The notes under the pieces: generated by a model
Told to the model about the DNA's origin: nothing
The model's input: only the letters and a program-made list of their open reading frames with translations
Databases searched by the model: none
Part shown: one piece after another, positions 1 to 6,830 of the stretch
How the letters are laid out: each line of letters begins with the position of its first letter
How positions within the stretch are numbered: position 1 is the stretch's first letter
Program-made: the position numbers and the translations under genes
Source of the DNA: Chloroflexi bacterium UBA2235
Lineage (GTDB): Bacteria > Chloroflexota > UBA11872 > UBA12225
Reading direction: 5' to 3'
Assembly (NCBI GenBank): GCA_002347925.1
Contig: DDYL01000185.1
Span: 27,983-35,699, forward strand
DNA length: 7,717 bases

Positions 1-162
1 ATCGTCGAGGTGAATGAGCGCCTTCGTGATGAACCAGACCTAGTGAACCATCATCCGTATGAGGCGGGGTGGATGCTTAGGGTGAAGGTTTCAGCCCATT
101 CATCCCTCGATGACCTGATGGATGCTGATGCATATGCGGCATTTCTCGAAACGGTTCACTGA
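1..162 (+). CDS. gcvH: Glycine cleavage system H protein, C-terminal part (5' end outside window)
   Basis: Frame 1 is open from the first base and ends at TGA 160-162, giving the last 53 residues of a protein. The segment reads IVEVNERLRDEPDLVNHHPY followed by EAGWML, the conserved end of GcvH (VNxxLxxxPxLVNxxPYxxGWM), and then a short C-terminal helix with LMDADAYAAFL. GcvH is a small lipoyl carrier of about 125-130 residues that shuttles the aminomethyl group from the P protein to the T protein in the cytoplasm. The lipoyl-lysine lies earlier in the family and is not in this window. The gene precedes gcvPA and gcvPB on the same strand, which fits an operon of the gcvT-gcvH-gcvPA-gcvPB type. 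There is an 86-bp gap before gcvPA, larger than the next gap in the operon, and no convincing terminator in it. Confidence 0.93.
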   Translation: MVEVNERLRDEPDLVNHHPYEAGWMLRVKVSAHSSLDDLMDADAYAAFLETVH

Positions 163-248
163 GCACTGAGTGCCTTGGGTCGGCGTCTCGCTAGCATTGC
201 CAGGATCGTGGTGACAGCGGGGCGGAATGTGAAAGGAGCAGGAGTGCC

Positions 249-1601
249 GTGAGCGGATTCATTTCCACCACACCGGCGGAACGCGATGCGATGCTCAGTC
301 GCATCGGCGTGTCGACAATTGATCAACTGTTCGAAGATCTCCCAGCGGAACACTACCGTCCTGACCTTGATCTCCCGCCCGGATTGAGCGAACTAGAGAC
401 ATGGCAGTTGCTCAGAAAACTCTCGGAGACCAACCTCGATCTGGAAAGGCACCCGAGTTTTCTCGGGGCAGGTGCATACCGGCACTTTGTCCCCGCGGCA
501 ATCGGGCACCTGATATCCCGCGGTGAGTTCTTGACGTCGTATACGCCATATCAACCTGAGGTCTCACAGGGGACCCTGCAGGCGGTGTACGAATGGCAAA
601 GCATTGTGTGTGCCTTGACGGGCATGGACATTTCCAATGCTTCGGTCTATGACGCAGGGACTGGGACGGGCGAAGCCGCTCGGATGGCATGCGCATTGAC
701 GCGCCGACGGCGTGTACTGGTTCTCGACACGGTCAATCCTCGCTACCGCGAGGTGCTCGCGACATACGCATCTGGGCCAGACATCGACGTGGAGACGGTG
801 GCCGCGTTTACTGCACGTCATGACGGCACGCTCGGCCGGGTGACCGACTTTTCTTCCAAGATTGACAGCAGCGTTGCGTGCATGATTATCCAGCAGCCGA
901 ACTTCCTTGGTTGGATGGAACAGGTTGAGGGCCTTTCGGACGCCTTGTCATCCGTAGGCGCAATTCTGGTCGTCATTGCTGACCCGGTCTCCCTTGGGGT
1001 GATTCGCCCACCAGGTGCGTATGGTGCCGGCATCGTTGTTGGAGAGGGAAAATGGACGGGGGGCCCGGTTGACTTTGGCGGACCCTTGGTCGGCATGTTC
1101 GCTTGCCGGAAGGACTTTGTCCGCCAAATGCCGGGGCGCATCGTCGGTTCCACCATTGACGGAGACGGTCGCAAGGGGTATGTACTCACCCTTGCGACCC
1201 GTGAACAGCACATCAGGCGCGAAAAGGCCACGTCGAACATCTGCACCGCAGAGGCATTGATCGCCCTCGCCACAACGATTTACTTTTGCCATCTGGGACC
1301 GGTGGGGCTGCGAGAAGTTGCCGAGCAATCGATCCAGAAGGCGCATTACCTAGCGTCACGAATTTCCCAATTGCCGGGATACACGGTTCAGTCGACGGCG
1401 CCCTGGCTGTACGAGTTCCCAATTCACTGTCCGAAGCCGGCGGCGCGAGTCAATGAAGCCCTACTGGCCGCCGGAATAATCGGCGGCTATGACCTTGGCC
1501 TTGAAGACCCGGCGCTTGCACACTCGCTGCTTCTCTGCTGCACCGAGGTGACCCCCCGGTCCGACATCGATCGCTTGGTTGATGTGCTGGGGTCCCTGTG
1601 A
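249..1601 (+). CDS. gcvPA: Glycine dehydrogenase (decarboxylating) subunit 1 (split P protein, N-terminal half)
   Basis: The product is 450 residues, the usual size for GcvPA. It forms a heterotetramer with GcvPB and decarboxylates glycine with PLP, passing aminomethyl to lipoyl-GcvH. Family motifs are clear: SYTPYQPEVSQGTLQ at residues 97-111, EQHIRREKATSNIC at 319-332, and a C-terminal TEVTPRSDIDRLVDVL from about 432. The segment usually seen as YDGATxxAEA reads YDAGTGTGEA at 134-143, a mild divergence. As expected for this half, the PLP-binding lysine is absent; it is in GcvPB. The start is GTG at 249, with AAAGGAG at 232-238 placed 10 nt upstream. The nearer GTG at 244 runs straight into a stop and cannot be used. 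It is followed 27 bp later by gcvPB in the same direction, so the two subunits are almost certainly co-transcribed. Confidence 0.96.
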   Translation: MSGFISTTPAERDAMLSRIGVSTIDQLFEDLPAEHYRPDLDLPPGLSELETWQLLRKLSETNLDLERHPSFLGAGAYRHFVPAAIGHLISRGEFLTSYTPYQPEVSQGTLQAVYEWQSIVCALTGMDISNASVYDAGTGTGEAARMACALTRRRRVLVLDTVNPRYREVLATYASGPDIDVETVAAFTARHDGTLGRVTDFSSKIDSSVACMIIQQPNFLGWMEQVEGLSDALSSVGAILVVIADPVSLGVIRPPGAYGAGIVVGEGKWTGGPVDFGGPLVGMFACRKDFVRQMPGRIVGSTIDGDGRKGYVLTLATREQHIRREKATSNICTAEALIALATTIYFCHLGPVGLREVAEQSIQKAHYLASRISQLPGYTVQSTAPWLYEFPIHCPKPAARVNEALLAAGIIGGYDLGLEDPALAHSLLLCCTEVTPRSDIDRLVDVLGSL

Positions 1602-1614
1602 CGGTAAAAGTGTC

Positions 1615-1620
1615 GGAAGG
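1615..1620 (+). promoter_or_regulatory. Ribosome binding site of gcvPB
   Basis: GGAAGG lies 8 nt before ATG 1629, inside the 27-bp gap between the two P-protein genes. It gives gcvPB its own translation initiation rather than relying on stop-start overlap with gcvPA. Confidence 0.75.
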
Positions 1621-1628
1621 ATAGGACG

Positions 1629-3176
1629 ATGACGACGACCGAACACGCGGACGCCGCGGTGCATGACGGCGCTTCCCTTCGCCCAAGCTCGGGCCACAGC
1701 ATCTTTGCGGGCCGTCAGGAAGGCATACCAGTTGTCTTCGACAAGAGCGTCACGGGGCGCCGTGCCGGCAAGTTGCCGGCGCTTGATGTGCCCGAGATAG
1801 ACCTTGACGAAATCATTCCGCAGGGAGAACGGCGCCATGCGTTGCCCTTGCCGGAATTAAGCGAACTTGACGTCGTTCGGCACTTCACACGCTTGTCCAA
1901 GCGGAATTACTCGATCGAGAGTGAATTTTACCCACTTGGGTCGTGCACGATGAAGTACAACCCCAAGATTGATGAGAATGTCGCTGCCCTTCCCGGGTTC
2001 CGTAACCTGCATCCCCTTCAGCCGGTTGCAACCGTGCAAGGTGCGCTCCACGTTCTCCATGGCATCCAAAGCCAGCTTGCCGAAATCACGGGCCTCCCGG
2101 GTGTTTCAACGCAACCTGTCGCTGGCGCCCATGGTGAATTGACCGGAATCCTGATGGTCCGGGCGGCGCATCTGAAGCAGGGCAGGATGCGCCGGAAGGT
2201 CCTCATTCCTGATTCCGCACATGGAACCAACCCAGCTACGGCAGCGATGGCGGGCTACGAGAGCATCACCATAGGTCACGACCGTGTGACCGGTGAGCTT
2301 GACTTCGAGGACTTCAAGTCGAAACTTGATGACGACTGTGCGGCAGTCATGATCACCTTGCCGAACACCCTTGGGTTGTTCGAACGGAGGATCGAGGAGA
2401 TCTGCCGTCTGGCCCACGAAGTAGGATGTTTCGTGTACTGCGACGGCGCGAATCTCAACGCGCTTGTTGGGCAGATCAGGCCCGGAGACCTTGGGGTGGA
2501 TCTGCTGCACGTCAACTTGCACAAGACGTTTGCTGTCCCTCACGGGGGTGGCGGTCCCGGTGGCGGTGCCATCTGCGTGGCAGCCTCTCTCGAACCGTTC
2601 CTTCCCGCACCCCTGGTGGTCCAAGCGACGGACGGATCGTATGCGTACGACGCTGACAGGCCAGACTCGATTGGGCGTGTCCACAGTTATCAGGGCAACT
2701 TCAACGCAGTGTTGAGGTCGTATGCCTATATTCTCCAACTCGGCAAGGAGGGTCTTGGCGAACTTGGGGCTAACGCCGTCTTGAACGCGAACTACATGCG
2801 TGCGCTTCTTGCCGACGACTTCACTTTCTATGTTGATCGGATTTGCATGCACGAATTCGTGCTCGATGGACGCCCGTTCAAGGAGTTCGGGATCCGAACG
2901 CTCGACATTGCCAAGCGCCTGATCGACCATGGCTACCACCCGCCGACCATCTACTTCCCCCTTATTGCTCCAGAAGCGATCATGATCGAGCCGACCGAGA
3001 CAGAGTCGAAGGAGACCATGGATGCGTTCGCAAGCGCGTTGATCGCGGTTGCAAACGAGGCGAGGTCAACACCGAGTGTCGTCCAAAACGCGCCCCACAT
3101 GACCCCGGTCGGCCGCTTGGACGAAGTCAGGGCAGCACGTCAGCCGGACTTGCGCTGGCAGGCGCCCGTTTCCTGA
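1629..3176 (+). CDS. gcvPB: Glycine dehydrogenase (decarboxylating) subunit 2 (split P protein, PLP half)
   Basis: This 515-residue protein is the catalytic half of the split glycine decarboxylase. Family landmarks in order are YPLGSCTMKYNP at 101-112, PDSAHGTNPA at 194-203, YCDGANLNA at 270-278, the PLP Schiff-base lysine K299 in NLHKTF, the glycine-rich loop HGGGGPGGG at 305-313, and EPTETESKETMD at 454-465. The end TPVGRLDEVRAARQPDLRW (492-510) is also typical. It is slightly longer than common homologues of about 490 residues, the excess being a polar N-terminus of about 25 residues. ATG at 1629 is preceded by GGAAGG (1615-1620) with 8 nt spacing. Only 27 bp separate it from gcvPA, which supports coupled expression of equal subunits. 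It is the last gene of the operon here, since the next gene runs convergently. Confidence 0.97.
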   Translation: MTTTEHADAAVHDGASLRPSSGHSIFAGRQEGIPVVFDKSVTGRRAGKLPALDVPEIDLDEIIPQGERRHALPLPELSELDVVRHFTRLSKRNYSIESEFYPLGSCTMKYNPKIDENVAALPGFRNLHPLQPVATVQGALHVLHGIQSQLAEITGLPGVSTQPVAGAHGELTGILMVRAAHLKQGRMRRKVLIPDSAHGTNPATAAMAGYESITIGHDRVTGELDFEDFKSKLDDDCAAVMITLPNTLGLFERRIEEICRLAHEVGCFVYCDGANLNALVGQIRPGDLGVDLLHVNLHKTFAVPHGGGGPGGGAICVAASLEPFLPAPLVVQATDGSYAYDADRPDSIGRVHSYQGNFNAVLRSYAYILQLGKEGLGELGANAVLNANYMRALLADDFTFYVDRICMHEFVLDGRPFKEFGIRTLDIAKRLIDHGYHPPTIYFPLIAPEAIMIEPTETESKETMDAFASALIAVANEARSTPSVVQNAPHMTPVGRLDEVRAARQPDLRWQAPVS

Positions 3177-3189
3177 CAGGATTCCGTAG

Positions 3190-3238
3190 TCAGGCCGGTC
3201 GTTGTTCGACGGTCAAGTCGACCGACGACTGAGCCTGA
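3190..3238. other. Nested inverted repeats in the convergent gcvPB/rho gap; possible bidirectional 3'-end structure
   Basis: The 79-bp gap between the facing stop codons contains TCAGGC (3190-3195) matched by GCCTGA (3233-3238). Directly inside is CGGTCG (3196-3201) matched by CGACCG (3219-3224). A competing hairpin, TCGAC-GGTCAA-GTCGA (3206-3221), shares bases with the second pair, so the two folds exclude each other. No T-run follows on either strand, so a standard intrinsic terminator is not supported. The location between convergent genes makes a 3'-end or RNA-stability role plausible, but that is an inference. Confidence 0.35.
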
Positions 3239-3255
3239 TCGCGGATTGCAAATAG

Positions 3256-4587
3256 TCAGACTCGGCCACGCGCTGGAGCTGTCGGGCCAGAACGGCCGAT
3301 GAGTCGGCGCATCAAGTCTTCGTCATTCGGAGCCAATTCGATGGTTTCGATCAAACGGGTCATCGCCTCAGGCGCGTCGCCATACGCCGCCACTGCGCGC
3401 CGCGCTCGGTGGATTGCCTCAAGGCGGTCGGGTGCGATCAGCAGTTCCTCTCGGCGGGTGCCAGTGGCGCGTAGGTCGATTGCCGGAAAGACCCGTCGTT
3501 CGGCGAGTCGCCTGCTGAGGACGATCTCACTGTTCCCCGTTCCTTTGAGTTCCTCGTAGACCACGTCGTCCTGACGGCTTTCCGTGCCTACCAGTACTGA
3601 GGCAATGACCGTCAGGCTCGGTCCTTCGTCTGTCGCTCGTGCCGCACCGAAGAAACGTCGCGAGGGTGCCAATGCACCTGCGCTGACCCCTCCAGACAGG
3701 GTTCGGCCAGCGCCGCGCCCGGTGGTGGCTGCGTTGTGCGCCCGAACCAGGCGGGTGATGCTGTCAATGAGGAGTACAACGTCGTGCCCGTCCTCAACCA
3801 ATCTTCGTGCGCGTTCGGCGGTCAGATCGGCCAGGGCCGCATGGCGGGAGGTTGCGTCGTCGAATGTGGTCGCCACGACCTCTACCGGGGTCCCCGTTGA
3901 AGTGGTTGCAGGAAGGAGGCGCGAAAACTCGGTTGCTTCCTCTGGTCGTTCGCCGATCAGGCAACAGATCAGGCGCGCATTCGGATGATTGGCGATCACC
4001 GCCAGACCGATTTCGCGGAGTACGGTAGTCTTGCCCGCCTTTGGGGGCGAAACAACCAGCACCCTGCTGCCAAACCCAATCGGAGAGAAGAGACCGAGCA
4101 CCCGACCCGTTGTCGCGCCTGGCCTCGTCAGATTGATCGCACGGTCGGGATAGATTGCCGTGAGTTGGTCAAATCGAGGGCGGCTGACCGCCTCGGCCGT
4201 GGAGTGCCCATCGATTTCCATGATTTCGGTGGTCTGGGCCGTCCGACCAGTCACCGATACCCGCGCGAGTACGGCGTCTCCGACGCGAACACCGCGTGAC
4301 AATGCGAAACCTGGTGGGACGATCGCGTCCGGCGTGGTACCTGGGGCAAGCGCATTGATGGGCCGCTGCGCTTCCCTGATCACCATGACGCCATCGGGGC
4401 GAGTGAGGGCGTATCCTCTGACCTCAATGTCGGTGGTGGTTGTGATTGGTGGCTGCCTGTTCCTCTGGTGATCAGGTCCGGGTTGACTCGCACGTTGCGC
4501 CCCATCCGCTGGCGTACCGTCGGACGGGCGCCTTGGGCGCCGGTTGTTCCGTTGAGGGCGTCGTGGACCACCTGACATCATCGACAT
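3256..4587 (-). CDS. rho: Rho-type transcription termination factor / RNA-dependent ATPase, divergent and without Rho_N domain
   Basis: The 443-residue protein has the full Rho ATPase core: Walker A SPPKAGKTT at 180-188 (K186), the catalytic-glutamate motif GERPEE at 212-217, Walker B VVLLIDSITRL at 270-280 (D275), a Q-loop region SGGVSAGAL at 298-306, RRFFGAAR at 310-317, the R-loop ELKGTGN at 346-352 and the arginine finger in GTRREE (R378). Rho is a cytoplasmic hexamer that terminates transcripts by RNA translocation. The N-terminus differs from the usual form: about 45 disordered Arg/Pro/Asn-rich residues replace the Rho_N helical domain, and the OB-fold region (about 53-130) is poorly conserved (GYALTR for GFGFLR, DAIVPP for DIYVS). 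A stop codon (4606-4608 on this strand) lies just upstream, so the start must be Met1, Met3 or Met4. No clear SD is present; see the -10-like motif entry. It is convergent with gcvPB and divergent from an oxidoreductase. It may be a second, specialised Rho; whether another copy exists cannot be seen here. Confidence 0.9.
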   Translation of the reverse strand: MSMMSGGPRRPQRNNRRPRRPSDGTPADGAQRASQPGPDHQRNRQPPITTTTDIEVRGYALTRPDGVMVIREAQRPINALAPGTTPDAIVPPGFALSRGVRVGDAVLARVSVTGRTAQTTEIMEIDGHSTAEAVSRPRFDQLTAIYPDRAINLTRPGATTGRVLGLFSPIGFGSRVLVVSPPKAGKTTVLREIGLAVIANHPNARLICCLIGERPEEATEFSRLLPATTSTGTPVEVVATTFDDATSRHAALADLTAERARRLVEDGHDVVLLIDSITRLVRAHNAATTGRGAGRTLSGGVSAGALAPSRRFFGAARATDEGPSLTVIASVLVGTESRQDDVVYEELKGTGNSEIVLSRRLAERRVFPAIDLRATGTRREELLIAPDRLEAIHRARRAVAAYGDAPEAMTRLIETIELAPNDEDLMRRLIGRSGPTAPARGRV

Positions 4588-4597
4588 AACGGTACCA
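4588..4597 (-). promoter_or_regulatory. Candidate extended -10 of rho (possible leaderless start)
   Basis: Read on the minus strand, this is CTGGTACCGT ending two bases before the first ATG of rho. TACCGT fits the TAnnnT pattern of actinobacterial -10 boxes and has a TGn extension. Transcription starting 8 nt after the box would begin at the A of Met3 (ATGATG), giving a leaderless mRNA. This would agree with the absence of an SD sequence. This is inferred from spacing only. Confidence 0.3.
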
Positions 4598-4619
4598 GTG
4601 ATTGCTTACCAGCGGACAG

Positions 4620-4641
4620 GACACGGACTTCGGGACGTGTC
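4620..4641. repeat. Inverted repeat GACACG / CGTGTC in the divergent rho-oxidoreductase region
   Basis: GACACG (4620-4625) and CGTGTC (4636-4641) are perfect 6-bp arms around a 10-nt centre. The repeat ends directly against the next palindrome at 4642. It may be an operator half-site pair or an RNA hairpin in the leader of the oxidoreductase gene. Confidence 0.4.
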
Positions 4642-4653
4642 TGGCACGTGCCA
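4642..4653. promoter_or_regulatory. Candidate operator: 12-bp perfect palindrome TGGCACGTGCCA
   Basis: TGGCACGTGCCA is identical to its reverse complement over all 12 bases. It lies between two divergent genes, 33 bp before the ATG of the oxidoreductase. One base later comes CCACA-GG-TGTGG (4655-4666), a second inverted repeat of the same length around a CAnnTG core. Position and symmetry suggest a binding site for a dimeric regulator; no regulator gene is visible in the window. Confidence 0.4.
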
Positions 4654-4670
4654 CCCACAGGTGTGGCCCA

Positions 4671-4678
4671 AGGAAGGG
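4671..4678 (+). promoter_or_regulatory. Ribosome binding site deciding the oxidoreductase start
   Basis: AGGAAGGG lies 8 nt before ATG 4687. This favours that ATG over an in-frame GTG at 4648, which would add 13 residues, has no SD, and falls inside the palindrome. Confidence 0.8.
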
Positions 4679-4686
4679 AACCCAGG

Positions 4687-5673
4687 ATGACTGACCCCGT
4701 TGGCGTCGCCTTCATCGGCTTTGGGCGACAGGCTGAGTTCCACGCCAGGGCGATGGCGGCAACTCCCGACAAGTTCCGGCTACTGGCAGTGAGCGACATC
4801 ACTGAAAGCCGCCGGGCAGCAGCAGCGTCTCTTGGGATGCGTGCCGGAAGGCATGTTGCCGATGCCTTGGGGGCTGATGTCGAACTGGTTTTCATCACCA
4901 GCCACTCCAGTCTGCACTTCGAACACACCATGGTGGCGATCGATGCCGGCAAACACGTGATGGTGGAGAAGCCGTTTGCCACGACAGGTGCCGACGCGCG
5001 TGCAATGGTCAACGCAGCGCGCGATGCCGGAGTACTGATTTCGTGTTTCCATAACCGTCGTTGGGACGAGGACGTCTGCAAGGTCCGGTCCGCCGTGCGC
5101 GATGGCCTGCTGGGTGAATTGGTCTCAATTGAGAACCGTTCGGCCGGCGCGCGTCCGGCCGTCGGCTTCGGAACACCCGACTTCAAGCAGGAATGGCGGA
5201 TCACCGCAAACATGGGCGGAGGCACCATTTTTGATTTCGGGCCACACTGGTTTGACCAGGTGCTCAGTCTCAAGCCGGGGCATCGTGTCGTGCAGGTGTA
5301 TGGAGACGTCCGTCATTTGCGTTGGGGCGACGCCGATGACTTCTTCGAGGCACGGATCGTGTTTGACGATGGGTGCCGGGCTACGGTTGGAAAGTGCGAC
5401 TTTGCCTACCTGTCGCCACCGAAATGGTTGATCTACGGAACTGCGGCTACGTTGCGCCATGACAATGATGCGTGCATTGTCGAGACCGCCACGACTAGCC
5501 TCCGCGTAAAGGAAGGTGATGTCAAGGGAGACCTCTTCGGAAATCTCCACGAGGCAGTGCGGAACGGATCACCGCTGCTGGTGACTGGTAACGAGGCGTG
5601 CCGCAACATCGAACTCATCGAGGCCACGATCACGTCCGCGCGCGAACGTAGGGCCATTGACGTCGACATCTAG
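4687..5673 (+). CDS. Gfo/Idh/MocA-family NAD(P)-dependent oxidoreductase
   Basis: The 328-residue product starts with a Rossmann nucleotide-binding strand, VAFIGFGRQAEFHARAMA (7-24). The family's catalytic-lysine motif EKP follows at 94-96 (K95). FHNRRWDEDV (121-130) is the basic motif common to YvaA/YdgJ-like members. GGGTIFDFGPHWFDQ (177-191) carries the DxxxH pair (D183, H187) that acts in substrate binding and proton transfer. The C-terminal part forms the expected mixed alpha/beta substrate domain. Such enzymes oxidise or reduce sugars, inositols or related polyols in the cytoplasm; the substrate cannot be read from this sequence. There is no signal peptide. The start is ATG 4687, set by its SD. 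It is divergent from rho and convergent with the sugar nucleotidyltransferase, and a strong hairpin terminator follows. A role in sugar modification is possible from this proximity but the genes are not in one operon. Confidence 0.9.
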   Translation: MTDPVGVAFIGFGRQAEFHARAMAATPDKFRLLAVSDITESRRAAAASLGMRAGRHVADALGADVELVFITSHSSLHFEHTMVAIDAGKHVMVEKPFATTGADARAMVNAARDAGVLISCFHNRRWDEDVCKVRSAVRDGLLGELVSIENRSAGARPAVGFGTPDFKQEWRITANMGGGTIFDFGPHWFDQVLSLKPGHRVVQVYGDVRHLRWGDADDFFEARIVFDDGCRATVGKCDFAYLSPPKWLIYGTAATLRHDNDACIVETATTSLRVKEGDVKGDLFGNLHEAVRNGSPLLVTGNEACRNIELIEATITSARERRAIDVDI

Positions 5674-5698
5674 GTTTTGCCGTGATGCGTGTGGGTCA

Positions 5699-5736
5699 CC
5701 GTCTGGCTTGCTTGTTCCGCAAGCCAGACGGTCTTT
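5699..5736 (+). terminator. Intrinsic terminator after the oxidoreductase gene
   Basis: A perfect 13-bp stem, CCGTCTGGCTTGC (5699-5711) with GCAAGCCAGACGG (5719-5731), closes a 7-nt loop TTGTTCC and is followed by TCTTT (5732-5736). It begins 26 nt after the oxidoreductase stop. The T-tract is short, but the stem is very stable. The minus strand has no T-tract after the stem, so it suits the plus-strand gene best. It may still help stop read-through from the facing gene, whose stop is at 5747-5749. Confidence 0.8.
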
Positions 5737-5746
5737 GGTGCTATGC

Positions 5747-6823
5747 CTACTGTAGTTCGAGGGATGAATAATCGCCGAGGAGAAACTTGTGTCCCCTTGG
5801 TTTTGATGATGCTCTTCTTAGTTCGGCGTGGCGCCCAATCAGGCTGTCCTCGATCCTCTCCTCGATGTGTTCGATCCGGGCATGGTCGAGCACGATGCTG
5901 TGAGCAATCTCACTTGAGATGATTCGGCAGCCGTCACCAATGGCGGTGAATGGCCCGATGAATGCGTCCGTGATCACGGCGTCGGCTCCGATGATTGCCG
6001 GACCGCGAATGACGCTTCGGACAACTGATGCCCCGGGTTCGATGATTACTCGACCGGTCACGTGGCTCGTGGCATCCACTTCCCCATCGATCCTCGTTTC
6101 GATGGTGTCAAGGACCAGTCTGTTGGCATCAAGCATGTCGATATGCTTGCCGGTGTCAATCCAGTAGCCGGTGATCATCTCCGGGCGCACGTCCTTGCCC
6201 GTCTCGACAAGCCTTGAGAGCGCGTCGGTGATCTCTAGTTCGCCTCTGGCGGATGGCTTCAATCCCCGGGCTGCTTCGAAGAAGTGGTGGTCCAGGAAGT
6301 AGATTCCAACAATTGCCAAGTCGCTCTTGGGCACCGCCGGCTTTTCTTGCAGCTCCACCACGCGACCATGCTCGACGACAGCGATTCCCAATCCCTGGGG
6401 ATTCGGCACCTTGTGCAAGAGCAGGATCGTGTTCATCGTGCCATCACGAAAAGTTCGTGCTTGGTCAGCGATGCCTTCACGGATGAAGTTGTCTCCGAGG
6501 AAGACGACGAACTTGTCGGTCCCGACAAAGGGCTCACAGATCCCCACGGCGTGGGCAAGCCCCCGTGGCGCGTCCTGCTCGATGTAGGTCACCGAAGCAC
6601 CCCACCGCGAACCGTCGCCAACCGCGGACATGATCTGTTCACGTCCCATCGGGAAATCTGCTGGAACCACGATGCCGATTTCAGTGATCCCGGCGTCTAC
6701 GAGGTCTTCGATGGCGTAGAACAGAACTGGCTTGTTGGCAACAGGTACTAGTTGCTTGGCACCGGTGTAGGTCAAGGGACGCAGCCGCGTGCCCTTGCCT
6801 CCTGCAAGGATGATTCCCTTCAC
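5747..6823 (-). CDS. rmlA: Glucose-1-phosphate thymidylyltransferase, long form
   Basis: The 358-residue product is a cytoplasmic sugar-1-phosphate nucleotidyltransferase. This family joins dTTP and glucose-1-phosphate to make dTDP-glucose, the entry to dTDP-rhamnose and other dTDP-deoxysugars. Residues 6-18 are the nucleotide-binding signature LAGGKGTRLRPLT; FLGDN (108-112) holds the metal-binding aspartate, ELQEKP is at 157-162 and GYWIDTGKHIDML at 219-231. A left-handed beta-helix with hexapeptide-type repeats fills about 249-330, and the end GDYSSLEL is typical of the long RmlA class rather than the short form of about 290 residues. I chose GTG at 6823 because it gives the classical start MKGIILAGG and has GGAAGG 7 nt upstream. 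ATG 6829 would leave only 1 nt between SD and start, and ATG 6874 lacks support. The gene stands without rmlB, rmlC or rmlD, so its end product is not known. A uridylyltransferase activity is less likely but not excluded. Confidence 0.92.
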   Translation of the reverse strand: MKGIILAGGKGTRLRPLTYTGAKQLVPVANKPVLFYAIEDLVDAGITEIGIVVPADFPMGREQIMSAVGDGSRWGASVTYIEQDAPRGLAHAVGICEPFVGTDKFVVFLGDNFIREGIADQARTFRDGTMNTILLLHKVPNPQGLGIAVVEHGRVVELQEKPAVPKSDLAIVGIYFLDHHFFEAARGLKPSARGELEITDALSRLVETGKDVRPEMITGYWIDTGKHIDMLDANRLVLDTIETRIDGEVDATSHVTGRVIIEPGASVVRSVIRGPAIIGADAVITDAFIGPFTAIGDGCRIISSEIAHSIVLDHARIEHIEERIEDSLIGRHAELRRASSKPRGHKFLLGDYSSLELQ

Positions 6824-6830
6824 AGACATG

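Noticed and set aside
157..170. Tandem CACTGAG repeat at the gcvH stop codon, with GCACTGAGTGC at 163-173
   Set aside because: Only two short units and an 11-nt palindrome with no T-run. Too small to call a terminator or a repeat element.
163..248. Possible internal promoter or glycine riboswitch between gcvH and gcvPA
   Set aside because: TAGCAT at 192-197 resembles a -10 box but has no -35 at a usable distance. The 86-bp gap is too short for a typical tandem glycine aptamer and lacks its pattern.
818..1346. Two overlapping minus-strand open frames (151 and 132 residues) inside gcvPA
   Set aside because: Both are antisense shadows of a well-conserved gene. Their translations have irregular composition and no family motif.
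2106..2939. 277-residue open frame on the minus strand, inside gcvPB
   Set aside because: It is wholly antisense to a gene with conserved active-site motifs, has no recognisable domain, and is explained by codon bias in high-GC DNA.
4648..4686. Upstream GTG start for the oxidoreductase, adding 13 residues
   Set aside because: It has no SD, lies within the palindrome, and would hide the strong SD at 4671-4678 inside the coding region.
6284..6751. 155-residue plus-strand open frame inside rmlA
   Set aside because: It is antisense to the conserved nucleotidyltransferase domain and has no credible ribosome binding site or motif.
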